A stretch of 64,000 nt of DNA from Anaeramoeba ignava. Lineage: Eukaryota; Metamonada; Anaeramoebidae. The translations under genes were made by a program, and so were the position numbers. The stretch is from the NCBI GenBank assembly GCA_028826165.1, contig JAPDFW010000044.1, positions 565,501-629,500 on the forward strand, written 5' to 3'. This document shows, piece by piece, positions 8,737 to 19,011 of this stretch. Positions within the stretch are counted from its first letter, which is position 1. Each line of letters begins with the position of its first letter. The notes under the pieces are model-generated. The model was not told the origin of the DNA, ran no database searches, and saw only the letters and a program-made list of their open reading frames with translations.

Positions 8737-11217
8737 TTAAATCCTCTTTTCAACAAAATTATGAAAAGGAAATGATTCCCAAAAAAAAATCTCACGGAAT
8801 TTTAAGGAGATTGTATTTAGGATTGCTCTCAAATTTGGGTCTTCTTTCCCTTTTTCTTCTAACTTATTCTTAAGAAATTGAATTTGTTGATACAACCTTC
8901 TTATTCTAAAATGGATTGTTTGAACTTCTTCTCTTTCTAGAAGAAATGCAAGCATATATCGAGTTTTTCTTCCATGTTTTTTTTGAATAAAATTAACAAT
9001 TTGAGGGCATTCCCATCTTAAAAAGCATCTCAAAAATCCAAATAAACATATGAAAGGTCCACAATCGTTGCTATTTTTTTGTAACTCTTTTTGCTTCCAT
9101 TTAATAACCTTCAATTTTGCCTTCAATAATGAATTAAGCTGATTTATTCCTCTAGAGTATATTTGATGTGGTTTACTATTAAAGATCTCCAATTCATTCT
9201 TATTTCGATGAAAAACTGCTAGAATCCAGTGATGTTGATAAAATAAGGGAATAATCCATTCATTTTTTATTGCAAGAAGCTCACTATTTTGGATTATTTG
9301 AGATCTAATCATTTCCAAATTTCCTGAATCAAAAATAAAAAGATGTTGGGGTCGTTTGTAGCAGTAAAGAATTTGAAAAAAATTATCAATATCAGAAGTG
9401 GAAAACCAATTTTTAGTTGGGATCCAAGATAAAATTCGATCTCTCCAAGTTGTAAATCTTCCAGGATCTAGACTTTCATTAATTCTCAGTGTTTCAATAA
9501 TTTGATCTATGTTTTCCAGATTGTAAATAAGATCCAAATTTTGTTGCATATTTTGTTGTTTACCTATCTCTTCTTGTATATTTCGTTCATTCTTTTCTGA
9601 TTCCTTTTTTTCTTTCTCTGTTTGTTTTGACTTATGTTTTGACTTATGTTTTGATTTATGTTTAGATTTATGTTTTGACTTATGTTTAGATTTATGTTTA
9701 GATTTATGTTTTGATTTATCTTTAGATTTATGTTTTGATTTATGTTTAGATTTATGTTTTGATTTATCTTTAGATTTATCTTTAGATTTATGTTTTTGTT
9801 TATCCTTTTTTTTTGAAATAGGTTCTGAATTTGAATTATTTCTATCACAACTTGCTTTTTTCTCATCATTTTGAATAATATTAATTTTCTTTTCCTCATT
9901 TAACTTTCCTTTTTTTGTTGTTTTCCTTCTTTTTCTTTGTTGTTTATTCTCCATTTTGCTTTTGTTTTTTTCTTCCTCTTTTTTTAGCTTCTCTTCTTTT
10001 TGTGCACGTTTTATTTCTTTGATTACTTTTTTGTTTTCTTGTTTTTTTTCATATATCTTTGTTTCTTTTTCATTTCTAGTTGTTTTTCTCAAAGTACGTC
10101 CTTTTGCTGACAAATTATAAAGTGCAGCACAAACCAAAATGACTGCTTTATGTAAATGAAGATTGAGCCGCACTTTTTCTCTCAGAATTCTTTTCACCTT
10201 TAATATGGAGAAAACATTTTCTATAATAGATCTTTCTTTATTAATCAAATCATTTCTATCCTTTTGTTCTTTTGTAAAACCTTTTTTTCTTTTTTTGAAT
10301 GGAGTGATAGAATATGAATGATGGAATGCCTTATCTCCTAAGACTTTATAAGGTTTTAATTTTTTATCCAAATCACATGCATAAACAGCAGGAGAATCAT
10401 GCATAGATCCCTCAAAACCAACTGCAAAAAAAATTATGACTCCTTTTCGATCACAAACAACTATTGCTTTCATACAGCTTGTTCCTCTCTTCATACTATA
10501 CCAAGCTTTTTCATCTTTCAAAATTCTGCTTCGAGGAAAATCAGTCCCGTCAATTACACCAATAACAGAAGGAAGACCTACTTGATTCCATTCCGCTTCC
10601 AATCTTATAAGTTCTTCTCTTGGAGGAAATTGAATCTGGTTTTCCAGAATAGTTTTTAATTGTGTTAACACTTCTTCAATATATCTCTTCACTGTTGTTG
10701 TCCCAATACGCCAAATCACTGCTAAAAAAGAATAAGAACAATAATGTTTTATCCAAGTTAATAGGATTAATAAACGATTGGGAAGATCCACTAATTTCTC
10801 GTTTCGAGAAGGACTATTAGGAGGACTTGAATTTTGCTTATTTGGAAATGCAGTTTGAATACCATTAATAAGAAATTCAATTGTTTGTCTTTTTTCTCCA
10901 GTAAAACTGAGCAAACTTTTTGGATCGTTTTTGATTTCTTCCCAAACATCTCTGTAAAGTAGATTTTTCACAATTTGAGACTGAAATTGTGAATTCTGAC
11001 TTGAAGATTGTGAAGAAATTGGAGAATTGGAATTTTGAGATGAAATGATTTTTGATTTATTGAGTGTGTCTTTTTGATAAAGAAAAAATCTATAGACTTC
11101 AATCATTTCTTGGATTAGTTCATCATAAGTGAGCGTGTTTTTGAGCTGCTTTAATTGATCTACAGTGTTTTTACTCACTTTAATTGTGGTATTTTTTGAT
11201 TTAGAATTGTTATTCAT
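8737..11217 (-). CDS. Fusion transposase: RHH-like N-terminus + DDE_Tnp_4 + Ulp1/C48-like protease
   Basis: One 826-residue ORF. Residues about 9-46 (TTIKVSKNTVDQLKQLKN, then TYDELIQEMIEVYR) match the strand-helix-helix pattern of ribbon-helix-helix DNA-binding domains. Residues about 85-375 are a DDE_Tnp_4 (HARBI1-like) transposase with candidate catalytic D223 (VIGVIDGTDFP), D274 (GSMHDSPAV) and E333 (RSIIENVFSILK). A basic KHKSKHKSK/KDKSK linker lies about residues 480-550. Residues about 590-760 resemble a Ulp1/SENP cysteine protease: NWFSTSDIDNFF, HHW with H663, FNSKPH with N680 where Asp is usual, Q713 and NDCGPF with C719. The spacing of 17 and 39 residues fits the family. A short coiled coil ends the protein. 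It probably binds the ends and catalyses cut-and-paste; the protease role is unknown. The ORF is undamaged. The RHH call is the least certain part. Confidence 0.85.
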   Translation of the reverse strand: MNNNSKSKNTTIKVSKNTVDQLKQLKNTLTYDELIQEMIEVYRFFLYQKDTLNKSKIISSQNSNSPISSQSSSQNSQFQSQIVKNLLYRDVWEEIKNDPKSLLSFTGEKRQTIEFLINGIQTAFPNKQNSSPPNSPSRNEKLVDLPNRLLILLTWIKHYCSYSFLAVIWRIGTTTVKRYIEEVLTQLKTILENQIQFPPREELIRLEAEWNQVGLPSVIGVIDGTDFPRSRILKDEKAWYSMKRGTSCMKAIVVCDRKGVIIFFAVGFEGSMHDSPAVYACDLDKKLKPYKVLGDKAFHHSYSITPFKKRKKGFTKEQKDRNDLINKERSIIENVFSILKVKRILREKVRLNLHLHKAVILVCAALYNLSAKGRTLRKTTRNEKETKIYEKKQENKKVIKEIKRAQKEEKLKKEEEKNKSKMENKQQRKRRKTTKKGKLNEEKKINIIQNDEKKASCDRNNSNSEPISKKKDKQKHKSKDKSKDKSKHKSKHKSKHKSKDKSKHKSKHKSKHKSKHKSKHKSKHKSKHKSKQTEKEKKESEKNERNIQEEIGKQQNMQQNLDLIYNLENIDQIIETLRINESLDPGRFTTWRDRILSWIPTKNWFSTSDIDNFFQILYCYKRPQHLFIFDSGNLEMIRSQIIQNSELLAIKNEWIIPLFYQHHWILAVFHRNKNELEIFNSKPHQIYSRGINQLNSLLKAKLKVIKWKQKELQKNSNDCGPFICLFGFLRCFLRWECPQIVNFIQKKHGRKTRYMLAFLLEREEVQTIHFRIRRLYQQIQFLKNKLEEKGKEDPNLRAILNTISLKFREIFFWESFPFHNFVEKRI

Positions 11218-11439
11218 TTGTGTTGAGTTGAAAAAAATATTTAGAAATGAAAATAAAAAGAAAAAAATGAAATTGGATTGTTTATTTTTGGATTAAAAAA
11301 AAAATTTTAGTTAAACATTCACTATTTCAATCTTAACTGGGTATACCTAAGTGTCGAAAATTTTCTTTGAGTATAATTTGAGTATTGGAATCGTTTTATT
11401 TTAAATAAATGAGGAGTTGAAATTTTGAAATTTTCCTTA

Positions 11440-11449
11440 GGAATCTCCC
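11440..11449. repeat. Right terminal inverted repeat (imperfect, about 10 bp)
   Basis: GGAATCTCCC is the partner of the left end; its inverse shares the outer GG and the ATTCC core with 8608-8617. Confidence 0.55.
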
Positions 11450-11454
11450 CAATG
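11450..11454. repeat. Right target-site duplication CAATG
   Basis: This copy of CAATG directly precedes AATAATTTTCC, the continuation seen in every other ARM exon, and matches 8603-8607 on the far side of the element. Confidence 0.8.
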
Positions 11455-11544
11455 AATAATTTTCCAAAAAATTCAAAAATTCAAGAAAAAGCAAATTTGA
11501 TTATTAAAAAATTACCTAAAAAGAAGAATTTCTTTTTCTTCTAA
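11455..11544 (+). pseudogene. Orphaned 3' end of the last ARM exon (BTB-ARM gene)
   Basis: After the CAATG copy the sequence reads NNFPKNSKIQEKANLIIKKL, then a K/F-rich tail and TAA at 11542-11544. This is the expected second half of an ARM repeat, in the phase set by AAAGCAATG at 8600-8607. It has no start of its own, so with the transposon in place it is cut off from the gene. It would be restored by excision. Confidence 0.85.
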
Positions 11545-11608
11545 CTTTTGATTTTTCTAATCTTTTTTTTTTCTTTCTCTTTGAAAAATAAAATAATTTA
11601 AAAAAATG

Positions 11609-12420
11609 AGAATAGATTTAATTTAATATTTAATTTATAAATTAATTTAAAAATATAATTTAATATTTAATTTTATTATTAAAATAATAATTTAATGTTT
11701 TAGATTTGAATATTTTATTATTTAAATATTTAACATATAAATATAAAAAATAAGAATAGATTTAATTTAATATTTAATTTATAAATTAATTTAAAAATAT
11801 AATTTAATATTTAGTTCCATTATTAAAATAATAATTTAATGTTTTAGATTTAAATATTTTTTTATTATTTAAATATTTAACATAAAAATATAAAAATAAG
11901 AATAGATTTAATTTAATATTTAATTTATAAATTAATTTAAAAATACAATTTAATATTTAGTTTTATGTTTAAAATAATAATTTATTGTTTTAGATTTAAA
12001 TATTTTATTATTTAAATATTTAACATAAAAATATAAAAATGAGAATAGATTTTAATTTAATATTTAATTTATAAATTAATTTAAAAATATAATTTAATAT
12101 TTAATTTTATTATTCAATTTCTAATTTAATGTTTTTAGATTTAAATATTTTATTATTTAAATATTTAACATATAAATATAAAAAATAAGAATAGATTTAA
12201 TTTAATATTTAATTTATAAATTAATTTAAAAATATAATTTAATATTTAATTCCATTATTCAATTTCTAATTTAATGTTTTAGATTTAAATATTTTATTAT
12301 TTAAATATTTAACATATAAATATAAAAAATAAGAATAGGTTTAATTTAATATTTAATTTATAAATTAATTTAAAAATATAATTTAATATTTAGTTTTATG
12401 TTTAAAATAATAATTTAATG
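11609..12420. repeat. 144-bp tandem satellite, about 5.6 copies
   Basis: A unit beginning AATAGATTTAATTTAATATT recurs at about 11611, 11755, 11901, 12044, 12190 and 12334, a spacing of 143-146 bp. It contains no C or G except in a few positions. Copies differ by small indels and single substitutions. The array fills the gap between the broken BTB-ARM gene and RPN9. No coding potential was seen. Confidence 0.9.
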
Positions 12421-12459
12421 TTTCAAAATATTTTTTTATTTTTTATTTTTTATTTTTTT

Positions 12460-12500
12460 ATTTTTCATTTTTCATTTTTCATTTTTCATTTTTCATTTAA
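12460..12500 (+). promoter_or_regulatory. T-rich TTTTTCA repeats before RPN9 start
   Basis: Five tandem copies of the heptamer TTTTTCA end directly at the RPN9 start codon (12501). This is the clearest case of the CATTTTT element found before most genes in this window. A core-promoter or transcription-start role is inferred. Confidence 0.45.
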
Positions 12501-14790
12501 ATGGAAACTCTTCAAATTTTATCTGAGCAAATCCCACAATTACAAGGAGATTTTGCGATTATTCAACAACTTTATGAGAAAAAACTTTGGCATCAATTAA
12601 CAGAAAAATTAGATGAATTAATGACGAATCCAGTTTTTCGAATTGGTGATATTCTTCAAACTTTTTATACAGGTTTTCTTATGAAAATAGAAACAAAACT
12701 TAATCCTTTAAAAGTTGTTAGTTTTGTTATTGAAGTTTCACGAACAATTCCAGGTTTAAAATTAAAATTAAAATTAAAATTAAAATTAAAATTAAAATTA
12801 AAATTAAAATTAAAATTTAAATTTAAATTAAAATTAAAATTAAAATTAAAATTAAAATTAAAATTAAAATTAAAATTAAAATTAAAATTAAAATTAAAAT
12901 TAAAATTAAAATTAAAATTAAAATTAAAATTAAAAAAAAATTAAAATTAAAATTAAAATTAAAATTAAAATTAAAATTTAAATTAAAATTAAAATTAAAA
13001 TTAAAATTAAAATTAAAATTAAAATTAAAATTAAAATTAAAATTAAAATTAAAATTAAAATTAAAATTAAAATTAAAATTAAAAAAATTAAAATTAAAAT
13101 TAAAATTAAAATTAAAATTAAAATTAAAATTAAAATTCAAAATTAAAATTAAAATTAAAATTAAAATTAAAATTAAAATTAATAATAAAATCAAAATTAA
13201 AATTAAATTTTTAGATCTTGAAGAGAAAATAAAATTATTACAAAATTTATTAAGAAAAGTAGAAAAATCAATTAGTTCAGCAATTCTTCTTAAACTTGAA
13301 ATTTCCAGAATTTTGTTAAAACAAAATGATTTAATAAAAGTAAATGAAATATTACAAGATACAAAAACATTAATAGAAGGATCTGGTGGAATATCTTTAA
13401 TAGAATCTAATGTTCTTGCTTCTTATTATCAAGTTTCATATAGTTACTTTAAAGTATGTTAGAAAAAAATATAAACCAAAATTATTTTTATTCAAAAAAA
13501 TATAAATCAAAATTATTTTTATTCAAAAAAATATAAACCAAAATTATTTTTATTCTATTTTATTCTTATTAGTTTAAAGAAGATTATGATAAATTTTATC
13601 ATCAAGCTATGCTTTATTTGACTTTTGAAAAACTTGAAAATGTTCCTGTTTTTAATCAACAAGATTTGGCTTTTAATTTAGGTTTAGCTGCATTAATTTC
13701 AGAAACAATTTTTAATTTTGGAGAACTTGTAAAAATATTAACAAATTAATTTAAAAATAAATTCAAAATAAATTTAAAATAAATTTAAAATAAATTCAAA
13801 ACAAATTCAAAACAAATTAAAACAAAAAATAAATTTAAAAATAAATTTAAAATAAATTTAAAATAAATTTAAAAATAAATTCAAAATAAATTTAAAATAA
13901 ATTCAAAATAAATTCAAAATAAATTTAAAAATAAATTTAAAATAAATTTAAAATAAATTTAAAATAAATTCAAAATAAATTTAAAAATAAATTTAAAATA
14001 AATTCAAAATAAATTAAAAATAAATTCCTAATTAAATTCAAAATAAATTTAAAATAAATTCAAAACAAATTCAAAACAAATTCAAAACAAATTTAAAATA
14101 AATTTAAAATAAATTTAAAATTAATTTCAAAATAAATTTAAAATTAAATTCAAAATAAATTCCTAAATAAATTTAAAATAAATTTCAAAATTAAAAAATA
14201 AATTTAAAATAAATTTAAAATAAATTTAAAAATAAATTCAAAACAAATTTAAAATTAATTTAAAATAAATTCCCTAAAATAAATTTTAATGTTAGATTGC
14301 TCATCCAATTCTTGAATCACTTAAAAACTCAAATTATAATTGGATGTATGAACTACTTCACGCATACAACAATGGAGATATGAAGAAATACGAGGAAATA
14401 ATCAGCATTCACAACGACGAAATGGAAAACGAAATTCTATTAAAAAAACATCATGAACTTTTAAAACAAAAAATCACCGCATCAGCACTTGTTGAGTTTA
14501 TATTTCGGCAACCAACAGAAAGTAGAGTCCTTTCTTTCGAGTCAATCGCACAATTTCTTCAAACACAAGTCGATTCTGTTGAGCTTTTAATCATGAAATG
14601 CATGTCTCTCAATCTGATAAAAGGAACAATTGACCAAGTCGATCAAGTTCTAAAAGTAACTTGGGTCATTCCACGTGTATTGTCCCAAAATCAAATCCAA
14701 GTTTTAAAAGACAGATTGCAAAGTTGGAATTCAAGAGTCCATGAAAAACTTTTGTTATTAGAATCAGAAACTCAAGAGCTTTTCAATTGA
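12501..14790 (+). CDS. PSMD13: 26S proteasome regulatory subunit RPN9/PSMD13
   Basis: Four exons (12501-12753, 13215-13453, 13573-13728, 14296-14790) agree in phase and give about 380 residues; human PSMD13 has 376. Family landmarks occur in order: LYEKKLWHQLTEKL, FYTGFLMKIETKLNPLKVV, AMLYLTFEKLENVP, LAFNLGLAALI then FNFGEL, IAHPILESL and a C-terminal PCI region (LSFESIAQFLQTQVDSVELL, LIKGTIDQVDQ, VTWVIPRVL). RPN9 is a PCI-domain subunit of the 19S lid that helps assemble the lid with RPN5 and RPN10. Introns of 461, 119 and 567 nt are almost entirely low-complexity (AAATTA in the first, TTTAAAATAAA-like units in the third). A run of TTTTTCA heptamers abuts the start. No missing domain is apparent. 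Confidence 0.93.
12754..13214 (+). repeat. (AAATTA)n hexanucleotide array filling RPN9 intron 1
   Basis: The 461-nt intron runs from GTTTAAAATT to TTTTTAG and is nearly pure AAATTA with a few single-base interruptions. It is open on both strands (LK and NF dipeptide shadows) but lies between two homologous exons that join in phase 1. Confidence 0.92.
13729..14295 (+). repeat. Degenerate TTTAAAATAAA array in RPN9 intron 3
   Basis: This 567-nt GT-AG intron is built of AAATTTAAAATAAATTCAAAAT-like units about 11 nt long. It separates the FNFGEL and IAHPILE exons. Confidence 0.88.
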
Positions 14791-15113
14791 TTTTTTTTTT
14801 TCTTTCTTAAAAAAGATTTTCTTTTGATTTTTTTTTTTCTTTCTTTCTTTCTTTCATTTTCTTTTTCAAAATCCCAAAACAATTTAAACAAGATTAATAA
14901 AAATTCAAGAATTTAAATTGTTTTTTGTTTTTTTTTTTTTAAATTTTTGTTCCACTTTTGATTTTTTTAATTATTTTTTCTTATTAAAATTTTTTTTTTA
15001 ATTTTAGATTTAGGAATAAAAAGGGGATAAAATTTTTTTTTTAATTTTTTTTTTTCATTTTTTTTCTTTTTTCTTTTATTTTCTTTTTTATTTTTTTGAT
15101 TTGTTTTTTTAAA
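14791..15113. other. Intergenic region, T-rich
   Basis: The gap between RPN9 and the PP6 subunit gene shows only homopolymer and pyrimidine tracts. A CATTTTTTTTC block near 15055 probably belongs to the downstream promoter. No gene or RNA was seen. Confidence 0.6.
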
Positions 15114-18100
15114 ATGGAATTGAAAAAATTTACAAGAACTTCTTCAATTACAACTTTATTAAAAAAACCTAACGTTTCGATTGAAGATCTTTTTGAAAAT
15201 GATTATCTTTTTGACGAATTAAGAAACAATGAAAAATTAAAAATATAGTAGAAATTATAAATAAAAACATAAAATTTAAAAATTAAATTTAAAAATTAAA
15301 AATTTTTCTTTTTTTAATTGCAATTTAAAAGTTTTTTAAAACCTGAAAATTTAGAAAAAATTTTACAATATTTTTTCAACGAACAAATTACAAATTTTAC
15401 AATTTCAGAAAAAATAGAAGAAAAAATATTCAAGTATATAAATTCATAAAGAAATTTTTTTCAAAAAAAACAAAATAAAACAAATTCATGTTTTTTTCTT
15501 TATTGAAAAGATACTCAAATATTGCAAATCAAATTATTTGTTCAGAACAAATTGTACCAAGATTAACTGAAGATAATAAAATTTTAGAAATGATTTTTTC
15601 AAGAATTTATCTTCCTTCGATTGAAAAATTTCATAATCAACTTTCTCGGATAATAATGCTAATAATTTCAACAAATGCATCAAATGTATTTTCCAAAACA
15701 AAATTTAAACAAATTTTTTTTCTATTTATTATTTAATATTTAATATTTAATATTTATTTATTATTTATTATTATTTATTATTCAATATTTATTAGGTTAT
15801 TAACTTTCTTGAATCAAAAGAATCAATTTTTGATCATTTCCTTCTTCATTTTGATTATGAAACAATTGCTGAAATTTTTACTCATTTATTCACTTTATCG
15901 AAATCAGAAATTGAAAAAGTTGATCAGGTTTTTACTATTTAAATTTATATTTTTATTTATATTTTTATTCATATTTTTAATTTCAAATTCACAGTGGCTT
16001 TCAAAAACAAATTTTGTTTCAAAATTATTACAACTTCTTAGCCCAAAATTCTCAATGAATGTATGTCATGTCATGTCATGTTTTAAAAATAAAATTATCA
16101 ATTTACATTAAATGTCATGTTAAAATTCGAAATTGTTTTAAATAAATAATTAGTTTCATTATAATTCTTCGCATTGTTTAATTTCAGCAATTTCATCCCC
16201 TCATCTTTTATCGGAATCATTAGTTTTATCACAAATTCTTCAAGAATCAACCATTAATGAAATTTTTCAAAGAATTTTTGAAAATGTTTGCCAAAAACAA
16301 AACAAAACAAAACAAAACTAAACTAAATACTAAAAATTTTTTTTCTTAAAATTAAAATTAAAATCAAAATTAAAATTAAAATTAATTTAGAATCCAATAT
16401 CTCCAAGTATTTTTCAATCTGGATTGGATATTATCACTCAAATTTTAGTTAAAGTTGACTTTTCAAATGAATTTGAAGATGAAAATGATTTAATGAAAAT
16501 TACAGAATCTTTAATTGATAAATTAGATAAATTATGTTTACTTCTTTCAGAAAATGTATTTACAACCAAATTTTAAATTTTTAGAAAAAAAAATTCAAAA
16601 CAAAAAATCAATTTGGTTTTTTACAATTTTAAAATTAAAAAGAAACCTTCAGAAATAAAATTATCGTTTGGAAATTTAACTCCTCCATTAGGAGTTATAA
16701 GATTTAAAATTGTTGAATTTATACATTTTTTAGTTCGTATTGAAAGTCCTGAATTAATTGAAAAAATTTGTGAAATAAAAATTTTCAAACCAATTCTTGT
16801 AAATAAATTTTTTTCAATTAAAATTAAAATCAAAATCAAAATCAAAATCAAAATTAAATTAAAACAAAACAAAATCAAAACAAAATCGAAATAGGATCTT
16901 TTTTTTGAATATAAATGGAATAATTTTCTTCATAATCAAGTTAGAGATATGATTCTTTATGTTATTGAATATGGTTCACCAAATTTATTAAAATCACTTT
17001 TTTTTGATTGTAATTTAATTCAAAGAATACTTGAAGTTGTTCCAACAACAGAATTAAAAGAGTAAATATTAAATCAAAATTAAAATCACAATTAAAATCA
17101 AAATCAAAATCAAAATCAAAATCAAAATCAAAATTAAATCAAAATTAAATCAAAATTAAATTAAATCAAAATTAAATCAAATCAAATCAAATCAAATTAA
17201 ATCAAAATTAAATCAAAATCAAATTAAAATTAAATTAAATTAAATCAAATCAAATTAAAATTAAATCAAAATTAAAATTAAATCAAAATTAAATCAAAAT
17301 TAAATTAAATCAAAATTAAATCAAATCAAATCAAATCAAATCAAATCAATTTAAATCAAATTAAATTAAATCAAATCAAAATTAAATTAAAATTAAATTA
17401 AAATCAAATCAAATCAAAATTAAATCAAAATTAAATTAAAATTAAATCAAAATCAAATCAAATCAAAATCAAAATCAAAATCAAAATTAAAAAATTAAAA
17501 TCAAATCAAATCAAAAAAAAATCAAATTAAAATCAAATCAAAATCAAAATTAAATTAAATCAAATCAAATCAAATCAAATCAAATTAAATCAAATCAAAT
17601 CAAATCAAAATTAAATTAAAATCAAAATCAAAATTAAATCAAAATTAAATCAAAATTAAATCAAAATCAAATCAAATTAATTTAAAATCAAAATTAAATC
17701 AAAATTAAAATTAAATCAAAATTAAATCAAAATCAAATTAAATCAAAATTAAATCAAAATCAAATTAAATCAAAATCAAATTAATTGTTTTTCGATTTTT
17801 TTGTTTATTATTTAGACCAATTAAAATACTTAATCAAGCAGGTTATTTTTCTCATTTAGCAAAAATTTCAAATTTAGTTATTGAATTATCAGAAATGGAT
17901 GAAGATATTTCTCAAACAATAGATGGTTTATAAAAATTTTCTTTTATGAAAAAAAAATTAATCAAAAATTTTAATCAAAATTCCTTTTTTTATTATTATT
18001 ATTATAATTATTTTAAAAAAAGAACAAAGTGATTTATGGAATGGATATGTTGAAAATTTTTTAGATTTTATAAATGAAATCCAAGAAGTTTCAGATTTAC

Positions 18101-18752
18101 CTCAACATAAAGCATTTGATGATAGTGATGATGATTTTTATGATTTTCAAGTAAATGAAAAAAAAAATCCTTTTTTCAAAAAAATTTACAAATATTTGAC
18201 AATATTCAAAAAAATTCATTTATAAAATTAAAATTAAAATTAAAATAGGAAGACCAAATTTTTAGTGAAAAAATTCCTTCAGATAATCAACCAAAAAAAA
18301 AGAGAGATCCAGTTAGTCAACAATTTATTGATTATCTTGAAGAGGATTTGGGATTTGAAGATGGAGATGAAGATGATACTAATGATAATGATAATGATAA
18401 TGATAATGATAATTTAGAAAATCAAACAAGTTCAGATTCAGATGATGAAACAAATCAAACAAGTTTGCAAAATAATATCAGTCAAGAAAAAATAAGTGAT
18501 GAAGATTTCGAAAATTTCAATTTCAAAAATCATTCAAAAAATTCTTTAAAAAATCAAGATTCAAATGATCAAGAAAACAAACAAAATAAAGTTAATCACA
18601 AATTTGATGATCATGAAAAATATGAAATGGATTTTCTTAATGATCTTGAAAATTCATTAAATTTAGATGAAATTCAAGATAAAATAGAAAAATTAATTCA
18701 ATTAGGAGATGATGAAGAAAAACAGAAAAGAAATGAATCAAATCAAGATTAA
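15114..18752 (+). CDS. SAPS-domain PP6 phosphatase regulatory subunit
   Basis: Twelve exons agree in phase: 15114-15247, 15332-15433, 15511-15685, 15796-15927, 15995-16060, 16154-16285, 16391-16555, 16643-16798, 16895-17061, 17816-17925, 18023-18150 and 18249-18752, about 656 residues. SAPS landmarks: TSSITTLLKKPNVSIEDLFE near the start, YFLKPENLEKILQYF, IFKYSNIANQIICSE (KYPxxACEIL in relatives), VINFLESKESIFDHFLLH, WLSKTNFVSKLLQLLSP, PPLGVIRFKIVEFIHFL and DLFFEYKWNNFLHNQVRDM. The tail is acidic (DND repeats). SAPS proteins bind PP6/Sit4-type catalytic subunits and direct them in cell-cycle, DNA-damage and trafficking signalling. Exon 6 was taken from the ATTAG before 16154 because the later TTTCAG would give a stop. 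The ninth intron is a large AAATTAAATC array. Confidence 0.9.
17062..17815 (+). repeat. TCAAAATTAAA-type array filling a PP6-subunit intron
   Basis: The 754-nt intron starts GTAAATATTAAATC and ends ATTATTTAG. Almost all of it is mixed AAATC/AAATTA units of 5-6 nt with no G. The flanking exons (ELKE and PIKILNQAGYFSHL) continue the SAPS fold in phase 2. Confidence 0.9.
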
Positions 18753-19011
18753 TAAAAAATCAAAAAAAAAAAAAAAAGAAGAACAAACAAAACAATTTCT
18801 AAATTTAAATAATCCACTTTCTTTCAAAAAAAAAATTTTTTTTTTGGAATAAATGTAGTTCTCTTTTTTTTTTTCTTTTATTCTCTTTGAAAAATTGATA
18901 AAAAAAAATATTGATTTAACTGAAAAACAAAACAAAACAAAACAAAAAATTCTCAATTTAAATTTTCATTTTTTTCATTTTTTTTCTTTAAACAAGAAAA
19001 CTCTTTTATAA

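Larger units (their letters stand above)
8608..11449 (-). mobile_element. DNA transposon, PIF/Harbinger-like (DDE_Tnp_4) with Ulp1-like protease
   Basis: This 2842-bp element is bounded by CAATG duplications and imperfect short terminal inverted repeats (GGCCAATTCC at the left; GGGAGATTCC reading inward from the right). A 9-bp subterminal motif TCCTCATTT lies at 8619-8627 and inverted at 11407-11415. A single long ORF (8737-11217) runs on the minus strand. Deleting the element and one CAATG copy joins the flanking ARM exon in frame. The superfamily is assigned from the transposase fold. Harbinger elements normally give 3-bp duplications, so a 5-bp site is atypical. The intact ORF and the undecayed duplication suggest recent insertion. 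Confidence 0.85.

Noticed and set aside
8737-11217. RHH-like N-terminus as part of an antitoxin system
   Set aside because: No partner gene nearby, and the domain is fused to a transposase; a DNA-binding role for the element is more likely.
12823-13194. Minus-strand ORF of NF and IL repeats
   Set aside because: Lies wholly inside the AAATTA intron array of RPN9.
12754-13214. AAATTA array as telomere or centromere sequence
   Set aside because: Interstitial, confined to an intron between conserved exons, and one of several unrelated arrays.
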